From Azohydromonas australica DSM 1124 (GTDB lineage: Bacteria > Pseudomonadota > Gammaproteobacteria > Burkholderiales > Burkholderiaceae_C): a stretch of DNA of 64,000 nt. The stretch covers positions 196,577 through 260,576 of the forward strand of contig NZ_KE387207.1 in NCBI RefSeq assembly GCF_000430725.1. The letters run 5' to 3'. Each line of letters opens with the position of its first letter. Position 1 is the stretch's first letter. The notes beneath the pieces were generated by a model. The model was not told where the DNA came from, made no database searches, and saw only the letters and a program-made list of their open reading frames with translations. Both the position numbers and the translations under genes were made by a program. Shown here one piece after another: positions 53,097 through 61,201 of the stretch.

Positions 53097-53747
53097 TCAG
53101 GCGGCGCAGGCCACGGCCTCGCGCAGCACCAGCCCCTGGGCGCCCAGCATCAGCTGCTCCGGCTCCAGGCTCAGCAACTCGATGAGGTAGCCGCGCGCGG
53201 CCTGGCGCACGTTGGCCATGGCGGCGGGGCCCTGGCGCAGCGCCAGCGTCCAGGTCTCGGACACCAGCACCGCCAGCAGCGCGAACTTCTCGAAGTAGAT
53301 CTGCTGCTCGCGCTCCGGGAGCAGCGACAGGCCCACGCGCAGCACGCCGGCGAGCTGGCGGTGCAGCGCCTCGAACTGCTCCGGCGTCACCTCCAGGCCC
53401 TGCACCGCGCGCAGGTTCGCGGCCACGAAGTGCGCTGCCGCGATGCCGATGTCGTCGCCCTGGGGCTGCGGCTGCTTCTGCACGCTGGCGCCGGCCGCCA
53501 TCACGCGCCGGTAGTGCGCCAGGCAGCGCACGTACAGCGCGCGGCGTTCCTCGCGCGCGGCGGCGCTGCCGGGCTGCGCGTCGGCCATCAGCGCGGGGGC
53601 GCGCGGCACGCGGGCCTGGGGCACGGTCAGCGGCGCCGTCTCGGCCATCGCGGCGTGCACGGCCGCGGCATCGATGAGCGTGCGGCGCACGCGCTGCGAC
53701 AGCGTCCGGGCCGCGGTGGTGGCCGTGGCGAGCTGGGGCATGTTCAT
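53097..53747 (-). CDS. Unrecognised helical protein in the secretion locus (216 residues)
   Basis: Starts MNMPQLATATTAARTLSQRV; aggag lies eight bases before the ATG at 53747. Residues about 65-110 include YVRCLAHYRRVMAAGASV. The C-terminal 100 residues are a compact helical unit (FEALHRQLAGVLRVGLSLLP, YFEKFALLAVLVSETWTLAL, MANVRQAARGYLIELLSLEP). No signal peptide or membrane span. I know no confident family. Position between sctP-like and regulatory genes suggests a secretion-associated protein. Confidence 0.7.
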   Translation of the reverse strand: MNMPQLATATTAARTLSQRVRRTLIDAAAVHAAMAETAPLTVPQARVPRAPALMADAQPGSAAAREERRALYVRCLAHYRRVMAAGASVQKQPQPQGDDIGIAAAHFVAANLRAVQGLEVTPEQFEALHRQLAGVLRVGLSLLPEREQQIYFEKFALLAVLVSETWTLALRQGPAAMANVRQAARGYLIELLSLEPEQLMLGAQGLVLREAVACAA

Positions 53748-53844
53748 GCGGAGGTCTCCTGGATGCCGCTGCCGCGGCGCCCCGGCGCGCGGCCCCGGAT
53801 CGCCAGGGGCGGCGGGGCGCTGCGGTCGGGGGCGGGGTCGGCGT

Positions 53845-54486
53845 TCACGGCTGGTCGTCGGGCTGATCGGCGTGGGTGTGGGGAAGCAGTTCCAGCGCTT
53901 CGTGCGGCAGGGCCTTGGCGCGCAACCGCTCTTCAAGCCGCCCTAGGTTGCGGCGCAGCTCCTGGGGGTTCAAACCGTTCGCGCCGATGGACAGGGCCCA
54001 GCGCGCGCCGGCCACCGGCGCCACGGCATGCAGCGTCACGCCGCCGCCCAGCGGCTCGCGCAGCGAGACCTCGAAGGCGCGCGCCCCTTCCAGTCCGGAA
54101 GCGCCGGCCGGCTGCGACAGCTCGCCGCGCAGCGCCGCGGGCGGCGGCTCCACCAGGCCGCGCGCGGAAGGGGCGGCCTCGATGGGCGCGGGCGGCTGCA
54201 CCTGGGCCAGCGCAAGGGCGAAGGCGGCGGGCAGGGCGGGAGCGGGGGAGGCGAGCGGCGCGGCGTCGTTGCGGGGCTCCTCGGTGTCGAGGTCGGTTTC
54301 CGTTTCGGCCTGGGCCTGGCGGCCGGGCTGGCGCTCCTTGCCCTGGAGCTGCGAGCGCTGGTGCAAGGCGCGCTCGAAATCGGCGACGTCGCGGGTGTCG
54401 GGAGTGGCGCGGCGGTCGGCGTCGCGGGATGAGGCGGGGGTTGAGGAGCTGGTGCGGGAGGAGGAAGAAGCGGCAGTGGAATTCAT
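53845..54486 (-). CDS. SctP-like protein (candidate needle-length/substrate-switch regulator)
   Basis: 213 residues. The first 110 are Ser/Ala/Gln/Pro-rich and probably disordered. A short folded C-terminal part resembles the secretion-substrate-specificity region of YscP/HrpP/FliK proteins (RAFEVSLREPLGGGVTLHAV, WALSIGANGLNPQELRRNLG, RLEERLRAKALPHEALELLP). Its place directly after sctN-sctO matches the sctN-O-P order of other systems. Assignment is by position and composition. Confidence 0.6.
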   Translation of the reverse strand: MNSTAASSSSRTSSSTPASSRDADRRATPDTRDVADFERALHQRSQLQGKERQPGRQAQAETETDLDTEEPRNDAAPLASPAPALPAAFALALAQVQPPAPIEAAPSARGLVEPPPAALRGELSQPAGASGLEGARAFEVSLREPLGGGVTLHAVAPVAGARWALSIGANGLNPQELRRNLGRLEERLRAKALPHEALELLPHTHADQPDDQP

Positions 54487-54583
54487 CAGATCGGCTCCAG
54501 GCGGACAGACGAGGCAAGGGCCGTAGCCCGGACAAAGGAAGGTCGCTGGGCGTGGGCCGTGAGCTGCTTCGTTGCGCTCTCTA

Positions 54584-54738
54584 CTTCGTCACTCCCGCAA
54601 AGGCGGGAGTCCAGGCGGTCCCCACGTCGGCTGGCGGCACATCGGGTGGCACGCCAAGGCCTTCTGGCTCGCTTCGCGGCACCCGTACGCCGCTGTGGCG
54701 TGGGGCCGCCTGGATTCCCGCCTTCGCGGGAATGACGG
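54584..54738. repeat. Dispersed palindromic element, copy B (core about 155 bp)
   Basis: Lies in the 332-base gap between sctO and the sctP-like gene. Arms cactcccgcaaaggcgggag (54590-54609) and attcccgccttcgcgggaat (54714-54733), each extended by ccaggcggtcccc or ggggccgcctgg, around a 78-base spacer related to that of copies A and D. The right flank has ggccagctcacgagcagcg, as in other copies. The remainder of the gap shows no gene. Confidence 0.8.
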
Positions 54739-54818
54739 AGCGGTGGGCGAAGCCGGCCAGCTCACGAGCAGCGTCCTCAAAGTCATTGCCCCTGTGTTGC
54801 CTGTCTCCCGCGTGAGGT

Positions 54819-55280
54819 TCACCCCCTGCGCCGCCCCTGGTCCTCCAGCTCCACCTCCCCGCGCCGCTCCACCGCCCGGGCCAGCTCGCGCCGTGCCTCG
54901 TCGGCCAGGCTGCGCACGGCGTCCTCGCCGGCGAGCGCGCGCGTGAGCTCGGCGCGGGCCTTCTGCAGCGCCTCCTGCTTGGCCTCCAGGTGCTCCTCGT
55001 CGTCAATCAAGGTCACTTCCAGCCGCTCCAGCCGGTCGGCCAGGCGTTCGCGCTCGGCCGCGGCGATGCCGTGCCAGCGCGGCAGCGCCGCCGCCTGCTC
55101 GTGCACCAGGCTGTGCGAGAGCTGCTTCATGTCCTGCCGGCAGCCTTCGATCGCGCGCTGGCTCTGGTGCACCGCGTGCAGCGCCTCGTCCACCTGGACC
55201 TGCGCCTCCGCACAGCGCGTGCGCAAGCGCTGCACGCGCAGCGCGCGCAGCCGCAGGAGCTGCTGCGCCTCGCGGATCAC
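54819..55280 (-). CDS. sctO: Type III secretion stalk protein SctO
   Basis: 153 residues, almost entirely an antiparallel coiled coil (LLRLRALRVQRLRTRCAEAQ ... RLADRLERLEVTLIDDEEHL ... ELTRALAGEDAVRSLADEAR), as in FliJ/YscO/HrpB7. It sits in the ATPase ring and links it to the export gate. GTG start overlaps the sctN stop (GTGA). Sequence identity in this family is very low; the call rests on fold and position. Confidence 0.8.
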   Translation of the reverse strand: MIREAQQLLRLRALRVQRLRTRCAEAQVQVDEALHAVHQSQRAIEGCRQDMKQLSHSLVHEQAAALPRWHGIAAAERERLADRLERLEVTLIDDEEHLEAKQEALQKARAELTRALAGEDAVRSLADEARRELARAVERRGEVELEDQGRRRG

Positions 55281-56614
55281 CCGACCGTCTCCCGCAGCCG
55301 CGCCAGGGTCTCGTCGAAGGGCGTGGGCTCCTCGGCGTGCTGCTGCAGCAGCGCCTTGATCGCCGGCATGCGCTCGATGGCGGCATCGGCCACCGGGTCG
55401 CTGCCGGCCTGGTACTCGCCCACGCGCAGCAGGAATTCCACCTCCGCGTGCCGCGCCATCAGCGTGCGCAGCCTGGCCGCGGACTCGCGGTGCGGCTTGT
55501 CCGCCACGCGCGTGAACACCCGGCTGGCGCTGCCCAGCACGTCGATGGCCGGGTAGTGGTGCGCCTGCGCCAGCTTGCGCGACAGCAGGATGTGCCCGTC
55601 CAGGATGGATCGCACCTCTTCCGCCACCGGGTCGCTGTTGTCGTCGTCCTCGGCCAGCACCGTGTAGAAGGCCGTGATGGAGCCGTGCGCGTCGTTGCCC
55701 GCGCGCTCGAAGAGCTTGGGCATCTCCGCGAACACCGAGGGCGGATAGCCCCGGCGCACCGGCGGCTCCAGCGCCGACAGCCCCAGCTCGCGCAGGCCGC
55801 GCGCGAAGCGGGTGACGGAGTCCATCAGCAGCAGCACGCGCTTGCCTTCCCTGCGGAAGCCTTCGGCGATGGCCGTGGCCGCGTAGGCCGCGCGCACGCG
55901 CTCCAGCGCCGGGCGGTCGGAGGTGGAGACCACCACCACCGAGCGCGCGAGGCCGTCCGCGCCCAGGCTGTCGTCCAGGAACTCGCGCACCTCGCGCCCG
56001 CGCTCGCCGATGAGCGAGATCACGTTCACGTCGGCCTTGGCGCAGCGCGCGAGCATGCCCAGCAGCGTGGACTTGCCGCCGCCGGCCATGGCGAAGATGC
56101 CCACGCGCTGCCCTTCGCCCACGGTCAGCGCCGAGTCGATGGCGCGCACACCGGTGGGCAGCGCGGTGTCGATGCCGCGGCGCTTGAGCGGCGAGGGCGC
56201 CTCGGCGTGCAGCGGCGTGCTGTCGAGCTGGCGGGGGTCCAGCGGCCGGTCGTCCAGGGGGCGGCCGAAGGGGTCGATCACGCGCCCCAGCAGCGCCGGC
56301 CCGCAGGGCACGCGCGCTTCCTCGCTGAGCGCCTGCACCGCCGCGCCCACGCTCAGGCCCAGCAGCGGGCCGTAGGGCGCGAGGATGGCCTCCGGCCCGG
56401 CGAAGCCGATCACCTCCGCCATCAGCGGCTCGCGCGCCGACAGGCCCTCGGCCGCGTCGAACACCCGCACCTGCTGCCCGATGCGCGCGCGCAGCCCGGT
56501 GGCGCGCAGCACCGTTCCGCCGGCCTGCACCACGCGGCCCTGCTCGGCCACGGTGCGGGTGCCGTGCAGGGCGCGCAGCAGGCGGTCGGATTCGGGGGTG
56601 GTGAGGGGGGTCAT
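55277..56614 (-). CDS. sctN: Type III secretion ATPase SctN
   Basis: 445 residues, F1-beta-like hexameric ATPase. Walker A GIFAMAGGGKSTLLGMLARC (the AGGGKS form seen in the YscN branch), Walker B RVLLLMDSVTRFARGLREL, conserved GERGREVREFLDDSLG, RRGYPPSVFAEMPKLFERAG and the arginine-finger region SILDGHILLSRKLAQAHHYP. Drives unfolding and chaperone release at the export gate. Overlaps sctL and sctO by 4 bases each. Confidence 0.96.
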   Translation of the reverse strand: MTPLTTPESDRLLRALHGTRTVAEQGRVVQAGGTVLRATGLRARIGQQVRVFDAAEGLSAREPLMAEVIGFAGPEAILAPYGPLLGLSVGAAVQALSEEARVPCGPALLGRVIDPFGRPLDDRPLDPRQLDSTPLHAEAPSPLKRRGIDTALPTGVRAIDSALTVGEGQRVGIFAMAGGGKSTLLGMLARCAKADVNVISLIGERGREVREFLDDSLGADGLARSVVVVSTSDRPALERVRAAYAATAIAEGFRREGKRVLLLMDSVTRFARGLRELGLSALEPPVRRGYPPSVFAEMPKLFERAGNDAHGSITAFYTVLAEDDDNSDPVAEEVRSILDGHILLSRKLAQAHHYPAIDVLGSASRVFTRVADKPHRESAARLRTLMARHAEVEFLLRVGEYQAGSDPVADAAIERMPAIKALLQQHAEEPTPFDETLARLRETVG

Positions 56615-57243
56615 GGCGCGTCCTCTTCCGTCGTCTGCGGCGCCCACGCCTGCTCCAGCCGCGCCAACTGTGCTTCCAGCGACGCGTCGATGCAGCCGTG
56701 CTCCGTCTCCAGCCGGCAGCCGTCCGGCGCGCACGCGGCGTCGCCGCGCACCTCGATCTCCGGCGATGGCGCCCCGCGTGCCGCCAGCCGCGCGTGCACG
56801 GCCTCAGCCTGGTCCGGATGCACGGCGAGCACCAGCGGCTGCGCCGGCACCACCTCGGCCGCGGCGGTTTCCGCCAGCGCCGCCAGCACCTCGTCGGCGG
56901 CCAGGCGCCCAAGCAGCTTGCGCACCACCTGCAGCGCCAGCACGCCGGTGTCGCGGCGCAGCCGCTCGCGTTCCTGGGCGGCTGCCTGCGCGAGCTGCCG
57001 CAGCGTGGCGGCGACTTCGTCCCGGGCGGCCAGGCGGCCTTCCTCCAGTCCTTGCGCCTGGCCTTCCGCGCGCGCCGTCTCCAGCACCGCGGCGATGCGC
57101 TGCGCCTCGTGGCGCTGCAGCTCCGCCAGCTCGGCGCACAGCCGCTGCGCGTCCTGCAGCACCGGCACCTCGGCCGCGCGCAGCACCAGGCGCGGCGAGG
57201 CGATGCGCGTGGCCCCGTCGGCCTGCCACAGCAGCCAGCTCAT
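56611..57243 (-). CDS. sctL: Type III secretion ATPase regulator SctL
   Basis: 210 residues, FliH/YscL/HrpB5 family. Begins MSWLLWQADGATRIASPRLV with coiled-coil middle (AEGQAQGLEEGRLAARDEVA) and C-terminal region VLALQVVRKLLGRLAADEVL ... VHPDQAEAVHARL. Dimer binding to the N terminus of SctN and linking to SctQ/SctK. Overlaps sctK-like and sctN. Confidence 0.88.
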   Translation of the reverse strand: MSWLLWQADGATRIASPRLVLRAAEVPVLQDAQRLCAELAELQRHEAQRIAAVLETARAEGQAQGLEEGRLAARDEVAATLRQLAQAAAQERERLRRDTGVLALQVVRKLLGRLAADEVLAALAETAAAEVVPAQPLVLAVHPDQAEAVHARLAARGAPSPEIEVRGDAACAPDGCRLETEHGCIDASLEAQLARLEQAWAPQTTEEDAP

Positions 57244-57785
57244 GAGTGGGCCTCCAGCGCCTCAATGGCCGCAGTCAGCGCGCGCGCCGCGTCGGGCGGC
57301 AGATCCAGCGGTGCAGGCATCGCCAGCAGCGGCGACGCGGCGCGGCGCAGCACAGCCGGCTCCAGCGCGGCCAGCAGCACGGCCGCACCCAGGGCCTGCA
57401 GCCGTGGCGCCACCGGCAGGCCTTCACCCAGGCGCGGCGGCGTGACGCCGGCCGGCAGCAGCGGCGCGGGCCGTGCCAGCAGCGCCTTCCACCAGCGCTC
57501 GCCCACGGCGGCGTGCACGGCCGCCACCAGCGGGCGGGCGATCCACAGGCGCAGCTCGGCGTTGCACAGCAGCGCGCCGGCGCGGCACTGCAGCCGGTCG
57601 GCCGCCGCGGCGTCCAGCGCCAGCCAGGCGGGGGCGCGGTCCAGCGTGTCCCATTCGATCTCCGCCGCCAGCGCGGGCGCGGCCACGAGCAGCTGCTCGG
57701 CGATGGCGGCACGCCGGCGGCGGCGGGTGTAGACGGCGGCGGCGTCCAGCGCGGCGGTGGCGTGGCCTTGCGCCTGCGCGCTCAT
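57240..57785 (-). CDS. SctK-like sorting-platform protein
   Basis: 181 residues. Very low conservation family (YscK/HrpB4/PscK); assigned mainly because it lies exactly between sctJ and sctL with 4-base overlaps on both sides and has the expected size. Visible features: WDTLDRAPAWLALDAAAADR and HAAVGERWWKALLARPAPLL, the latter resembling the Trp-containing stretch of SctK proteins. Confidence 0.62.
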   Translation of the reverse strand: MSAQAQGHATAALDAAAVYTRRRRRAAIAEQLLVAAPALAAEIEWDTLDRAPAWLALDAAAADRLQCRAGALLCNAELRLWIARPLVAAVHAAVGERWWKALLARPAPLLPAGVTPPRLGEGLPVAPRLQALGAAVLLAALEPAVLRRAASPLLAMPAPLDLPPDAARALTAAIEALEAHS

Positions 57786-58615
57786 TGCGCCTTCTCCGCC
57801 GCGCGGCGCAGCATGGCCTGCAGCCGCTCCTGCGTCATTTCGGGCGTGGGCAGCGCCGGGCGCGAGGGCGAGGCGGCGCCGTCCGGCTGGCCGGCCGTGT
57901 CGCGGCGGCGCAGCCACAGCATCCCGCCGCCGCCCAGCAGCAGCACGCCGCCGAGGGTGCCGGCCATCAGCGGCAGCGGCAGGCCCGCGGTGGTGGCGCT
58001 GGCGCCCGCGGCGGGGACGGGGGCCGGCGTGGCCTGGGCCGGGCGCGGGGCCGACAGCTCCTCGGCCGGGAACAGCGCCACGGTCACGTTGTCGTAGGGC
58101 AGGCCCTCGATGCTGTTGACCACCAGGGCCTTGATCTGTGCCACCTGCGCGGTCATGTCCTTGTCCGGGCGGTGCTTGATGAACACCGAGGCCGCCGAGG
58201 GCGTGGCCTTGTCGGCCAGCGGATGGCGCTCGGGCATGACCAGGTGCACGCGCGCCTGCACCACGCCGTCGATGCTGGCCAGGGTGTTGGAGATCTCCTG
58301 CGACATGGCGTGCACCAGCCGCGCGCGCTCCTCCAGCGGCGAGGAGACGAAGCCCTCGCGCTTGAACACCGTGCCCATGGTGTCGTAGTTCTCCCGCGGG
58401 TAGCCCTGCGCGGCCAGCGCGCGCACCGCGGCGGGGAAGTCGTCGCGCTGGGTCTGGATGGCGAACACGCCGTCCTTGCCCTGCTTGTCGGCCTCGATGC
58501 CGGCGCTGCGCAGCACGGCCACCATCTCGTTGGCCTGGCGCTCGGAGAGCTGGCCGTAGAGCTCCTGCTCGTTGCAGGCGGTGAGGAAAGGGAGGGCCAG
58601 GGGAAGCAACAGCAT
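57782..58615 (-). CDS. sctJ: Type III secretion inner-ring lipoprotein SctJ
   Basis: 277 residues, YscJ/HrcJ/PrgK family. Lipobox in LLLPLALPFLTAC; the ring-building domains contain LYGQLSERQANEMVAVLRSA, GFVSSPLEERARLVHAMSQE and VQARVHLVMPERHPLADKAT. One membrane helix near the C terminus (PLMAGTLGGVLLLGGGGMLW) then a basic tail. I start at 58615; the frame continues upstream into repeat copy C, which is not credible coding. Confidence 0.94.
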   Translation of the reverse strand: MLLLPLALPFLTACNEQELYGQLSERQANEMVAVLRSAGIEADKQGKDGVFAIQTQRDDFPAAVRALAAQGYPRENYDTMGTVFKREGFVSSPLEERARLVHAMSQEISNTLASIDGVVQARVHLVMPERHPLADKATPSAASVFIKHRPDKDMTAQVAQIKALVVNSIEGLPYDNVTVALFPAEELSAPRPAQATPAPVPAAGASATTAGLPLPLMAGTLGGVLLLGGGGMLWLRRRDTAGQPDGAASPSRPALPTPEMTQERLQAMLRRAAEKAQ

Positions 58616-58654
58616 GGGCCGCAGCCGTGAGCCGATTCGCTCCGCACCCCGACC

Positions 58655-58809
58655 CGTCATTCCCGCGAAGGCGGGAATCCAGGCGGCCCCACGCCGGAGC
58701 GCAGCACCCAAGCAGGCCAACCGTTGCCCCGTCCTTGCCGGGCCGACCTGTCTCGCTTCCGGCTGGCTTGGAGACCGCCTGGATTCCCGCCTTCGCGGGA
58801 ATGACGAAG
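58655..58809. repeat. Dispersed palindromic element, copy C (core 155 bp)
   Basis: Fills most of the 264-base gap between sctI and sctJ, starting 40 bases upstream of the sctJ start. Arms cattcccgcgaaggcgggaa (58658-58677) and ttcccgccttcgcgggaatg (58784-58803) are near-perfect inverted repeats, extended by tccaggcgg and ccgcctgg. The 84-base spacer aligns with copy D in the same direction (shared cttccggctgg/cttccggtgg). No gene seen in the gap; it must also hold the sctJ translation start. Confidence 0.82.
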
Positions 58810-58879
58810 CAGTCGGCGCAACGGCTTCGCTATCGGGATGCACGTTCTGCATGGCAAGCCTTCTGGATGGTTGAACCAC

Positions 58880-59296
58880 TCACGCCTGTTGCTTGAACAA
58901 CTGCTGCAAGCCGTCCGAAGTCCGGTTGGCGATGTTCGAGGTGAGCTGGCAATGGAACATGAACTCCTGGCAGCGCACGGTGAGCATCACCACCTCGCCC
59001 GGCGTCATGGACGCGCCGCCGGCCTGGGCGTTGTGGGCCTGGGCGGCCAGCTGCGTGGCCTCGGTGTTGATGAAGTCGAAGGGCCGCATGAGCTGGCGCG
59101 CGGCCTCGTTGGTGGCCTCCACCGGCCGGGCCTCCAGCCGTGCTCCCACGCGCGCCAGCGCGCCCTCGAAGCCGCTGAAGTCGCCCAGGGCCACGCCGTA
59201 GCCGGCCTGCACCGGCGCGCCGCCGCCGGCCTGCAGCGCGCCGGCGGCGCCACCGCCCGGACCTCCGGCCACCAGGGCCGCGATCTCCATGCTCAT
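58880..59296 (-). CDS. sctI: Type III secretion inner-rod protein SctI
   Basis: 138 residues. N-terminal half Gly/Ala-rich. The C-terminal 45 residues have the conserved amphipathic SctI/YscI pattern (MTPGEVVMLTVRCQEFMFHC, QLTSNIANRTSDGLQQLFKQ), equivalent to the YscI/HrpB2 rod helix. Preceding sctJ is its usual place. ATG at 59296, with a second ATG two codons later. Confidence 0.82.
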   Translation of the reverse strand: MSMEIAALVAGGPGGGAAGALQAGGGAPVQAGYGVALGDFSGFEGALARVGARLEARPVEATNEAARQLMRPFDFINTEATQLAAQAHNAQAGGASMTPGEVVMLTVRCQEFMFHCQLTSNIANRTSDGLQQLFKQQA

Positions 59297-59306
59297 GGCG
59301 CTGTCC

Positions 59307-59630
59307 TCACTGCTTGCGCGCCATCGTGTCGAGCGCCTGCCCGATCGAGGAGATGGCGGTGTGCGAGGTGTTGGACAGGAAGCTCATCTTCAGCGACTGC
59401 GCCGAGAGCTCCGTGATCGCGCCGGGCGTGTCGTCGCCCCCGGACACGATGTCCGACTGCTGCTGGATGCGCCCGGCCTGCGCGTCCAGCGTCTGGCCCC
59501 AGGCGCGGGCCATGGCCTCGAACCAGAGGCCGCTGCCGCCCTTGCTGTTGCTGCTGCTGCCGCTTTGCTGCATGGGCGCCGCGGCGATCAGGGCCAGGGC
59601 GTTGTTGGGGTAGTTGGTGGTGGTGGTCAT
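59307..59630 (-). CDS. Small secretion-locus protein, candidate needle subunit (SctF position)
   Basis: 107 residues, no signal peptide, Ser/Asn/Gln-rich N terminus, then a helical segment GLWFEAMARAWGQTLDAQAG and a C-terminal helix AQSLKMSFLSNTSHTAISSI ending QALDTMARKQ. Size, lack of a signal, helical hairpin shape and position between sctD and sctI fit a needle or needle-associated protein, but I cannot identify the classical SctF signature. It could instead be a chaperone or an accessory rod protein. Confidence 0.6.
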   Translation of the reverse strand: MTTTTNYPNNALALIAAAPMQQSGSSSNSKGGSGLWFEAMARAWGQTLDAQAGRIQQQSDIVSGGDDTPGAITELSAQSLKMSFLSNTSHTAISSIGQALDTMARKQ

Positions 59631-59685
59631 GGCGGGTCTCCTTTCCTCGGGTGGTCCTGGTGGATGCTGGGTTGCACGGGGGTGC

Positions 59686-60849
59686 TCAGAAGTTCAAGGT
59701 CGATTCCTCCCCGCTGCGCTCCAGCGTCACGCGCTGGCCGTCGATGCGGGTGATGCGGTGTCCGGTGGGCAGCATCGCGCCCACGAAGTAGCGCGCGCCG
59801 TCGGCGGTGACGAGGTAGGCCGGGTCGCCGGGCACCAGCGAGGCGATGCGCTTGCCGGGGTCGTCGGGCACCGGCGGCGCCGGGGGCGGCGCGGGCTTGG
59901 CGCGGTTCACGACCGACAGCCGCGCCAGGCCGCGCACGTCGCGGCGCACCACCTCCTCGGCGCGGGCCAGGCGCTGCGCATCGGGCTCGCTGGCCTCCAC
60001 CGCCACCTCGCCCGCGCCCTGCACGCGCGCCTGCACCGGCACGCCATTGAGGCGGAAGGTGTCGGTGACGTCGCGCGCCAGGCCCTCGTCGACCTGGACC
60101 TGCAACTGCACCGGCTGCGCGGACGCGCTGGGCTGCCGCGCCAGCCAGGCGTCCAGCCGCGCGCGCTCGGCCAGCGTCGCGAGCCGGCCCTTCAGCTCCG
60201 GCCGGCCGGCGGTGTCCCAGGCCACGGTGAGCGACGCGAACTCGCTGCGCTGCAGCGCCTCGGCCAGCGACGGCGGCTTCACGGCCGCCACGGCCGTGCT
60301 GTTGCCCATGCCGTGCACCAGCGCCAGCGTCAGCGCCGCCATCCCGCCCAGCGTGGCCAGCAGGCCCAGTGGCAGCAGCCAGGCGGCGCCGGGACGGCGC
60401 TTGGCGGCCGGCAACCGGGCTACCTGGGCGATGGCGGCCTGCGCTTCCCCGGCGGCCTGCGCGGCGACGTCGGGATCGGCGTCGGCTGGCGCGTCCCAGT
60501 CGGCGCTGCCGGCCGGGCCGAAGGCCACCACGGTGCCGCCCAGGCGCAACGCGGCGCGCGGCGGCCAGGGCGCGACGCGGCCGCTCTCCAGCGTCTCCCC
60601 GGCGAGGTCCACGCTGCCGGCCAGCACTTCCAGCAGCGCGTGGCCGCCGGCGGCGGCGATGCGCACGCGCGCGGCGGGACCGGCGGGGTCGTGCAGCAGC
60701 AGGTCGGCGCTGCCGTCATCGATGAGGGTGTCGGCCACGGCCAGCACGCAGGTGCCGGCCAGCGGCGCCCGCGCCCCGGCCTGCGGGCCTTCCAGGACAC
60801 GCAGCTCCAGGGCGTCGTCGTCCAGGGCGGAGAAGGCGGTGTGGTCCAT
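59686..60849 (-). CDS. sctD: Type III secretion inner-ring protein SctD
   Basis: 387 residues. N-terminal cytosolic FHA-like domain (about 10-115: ELRVLEGPQAGARAPLAGTC, AALRLGGTVVAFGP). A single membrane helix at about 160-180 (WLLPLGLLATLGGMAALTLA). Periplasmic BON-like ring domains follow (SVVNRAKPAPPP marks a linker; AYLVTADGARYFVGAMLPTG and ITRIDGQRVTLERSG mark the C-terminal domain, as in YscD/PrgH-like proteins). Forms the inner-membrane ring with SctJ. Confidence 0.9.
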   Translation of the reverse strand: MDHTAFSALDDDALELRVLEGPQAGARAPLAGTCVLAVADTLIDDGSADLLLHDPAGPAARVRIAAAGGHALLEVLAGSVDLAGETLESGRVAPWPPRAALRLGGTVVAFGPAGSADWDAPADADPDVAAQAAGEAQAAIAQVARLPAAKRRPGAAWLLPLGLLATLGGMAALTLALVHGMGNSTAVAAVKPPSLAEALQRSEFASLTVAWDTAGRPELKGRLATLAERARLDAWLARQPSASAQPVQLQVQVDEGLARDVTDTFRLNGVPVQARVQGAGEVAVEASEPDAQRLARAEEVVRRDVRGLARLSVVNRAKPAPPPAPPVPDDPGKRIASLVPGDPAYLVTADGARYFVGAMLPTGHRITRIDGQRVTLERSGEESTLNF

Positions 60850-60912
60850 GCCTGTTGTCCTTTCGTTGCGATCTCAAGCAGGTGCTGAAAGCGCCTTGTC
60901 ATGCCCGCGAGG

Positions 60913-61201
60913 GCGCTGTGCTGTCGGGGGAAAGCGGCTGAGCGCTGGCCGTGAGCTGGGTTGCCCCGTTAACTGCTTCGTCATTCCCGCGAGGGCGGGA
61001 ATCCAGGCGGCCCCACGTTGGCGCGAAGTCAGGGTGCTGCGAACCGACCCTCCAAGCCTTCCCGGCCTTCCGCCCGATCTGCTTCCGGTGGACTCGGGGG
61101 CCGCCTGGACTCCCGCCTTCGCGGGAGTGACGAGTCGGGGTGCGAGCCGACTTGGCTTGCGAGATGCCACGGGGCAGCACTTTCCCCGGACAGCACTGCG
61201 C
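60913..61201. repeat. Dispersed palindromic element, copy D (about 289 bp)
   Basis: Occupies most of the 400-base gap between sctC and sctD. Outer arms gcgctgtgctgtcggggg (60913-60930) and ccccggacagcactgcgc (61184-61201) are inverted repeats (20 of 22 positions when extended by aaag/cttt). Inside lie a ggccgtgagctgg motif, the REP arms cattcccgcgagggcgggaa (60982-61001) and actcccgccttcgcgggagt (61109-61128), and an 80-base spacer. The whole unit aligns with copy A in reverse complement. No gene seen in the gap. Confidence 0.82.

Noticed and set aside
58616..58879. Longer sctJ product starting upstream, in or beyond repeat copy C
   Set aside because: The frame is open through the repeat, but this would put a hairpin-encoded segment before the lipoprotein signal. 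The lipobox position supports the start at 58615.
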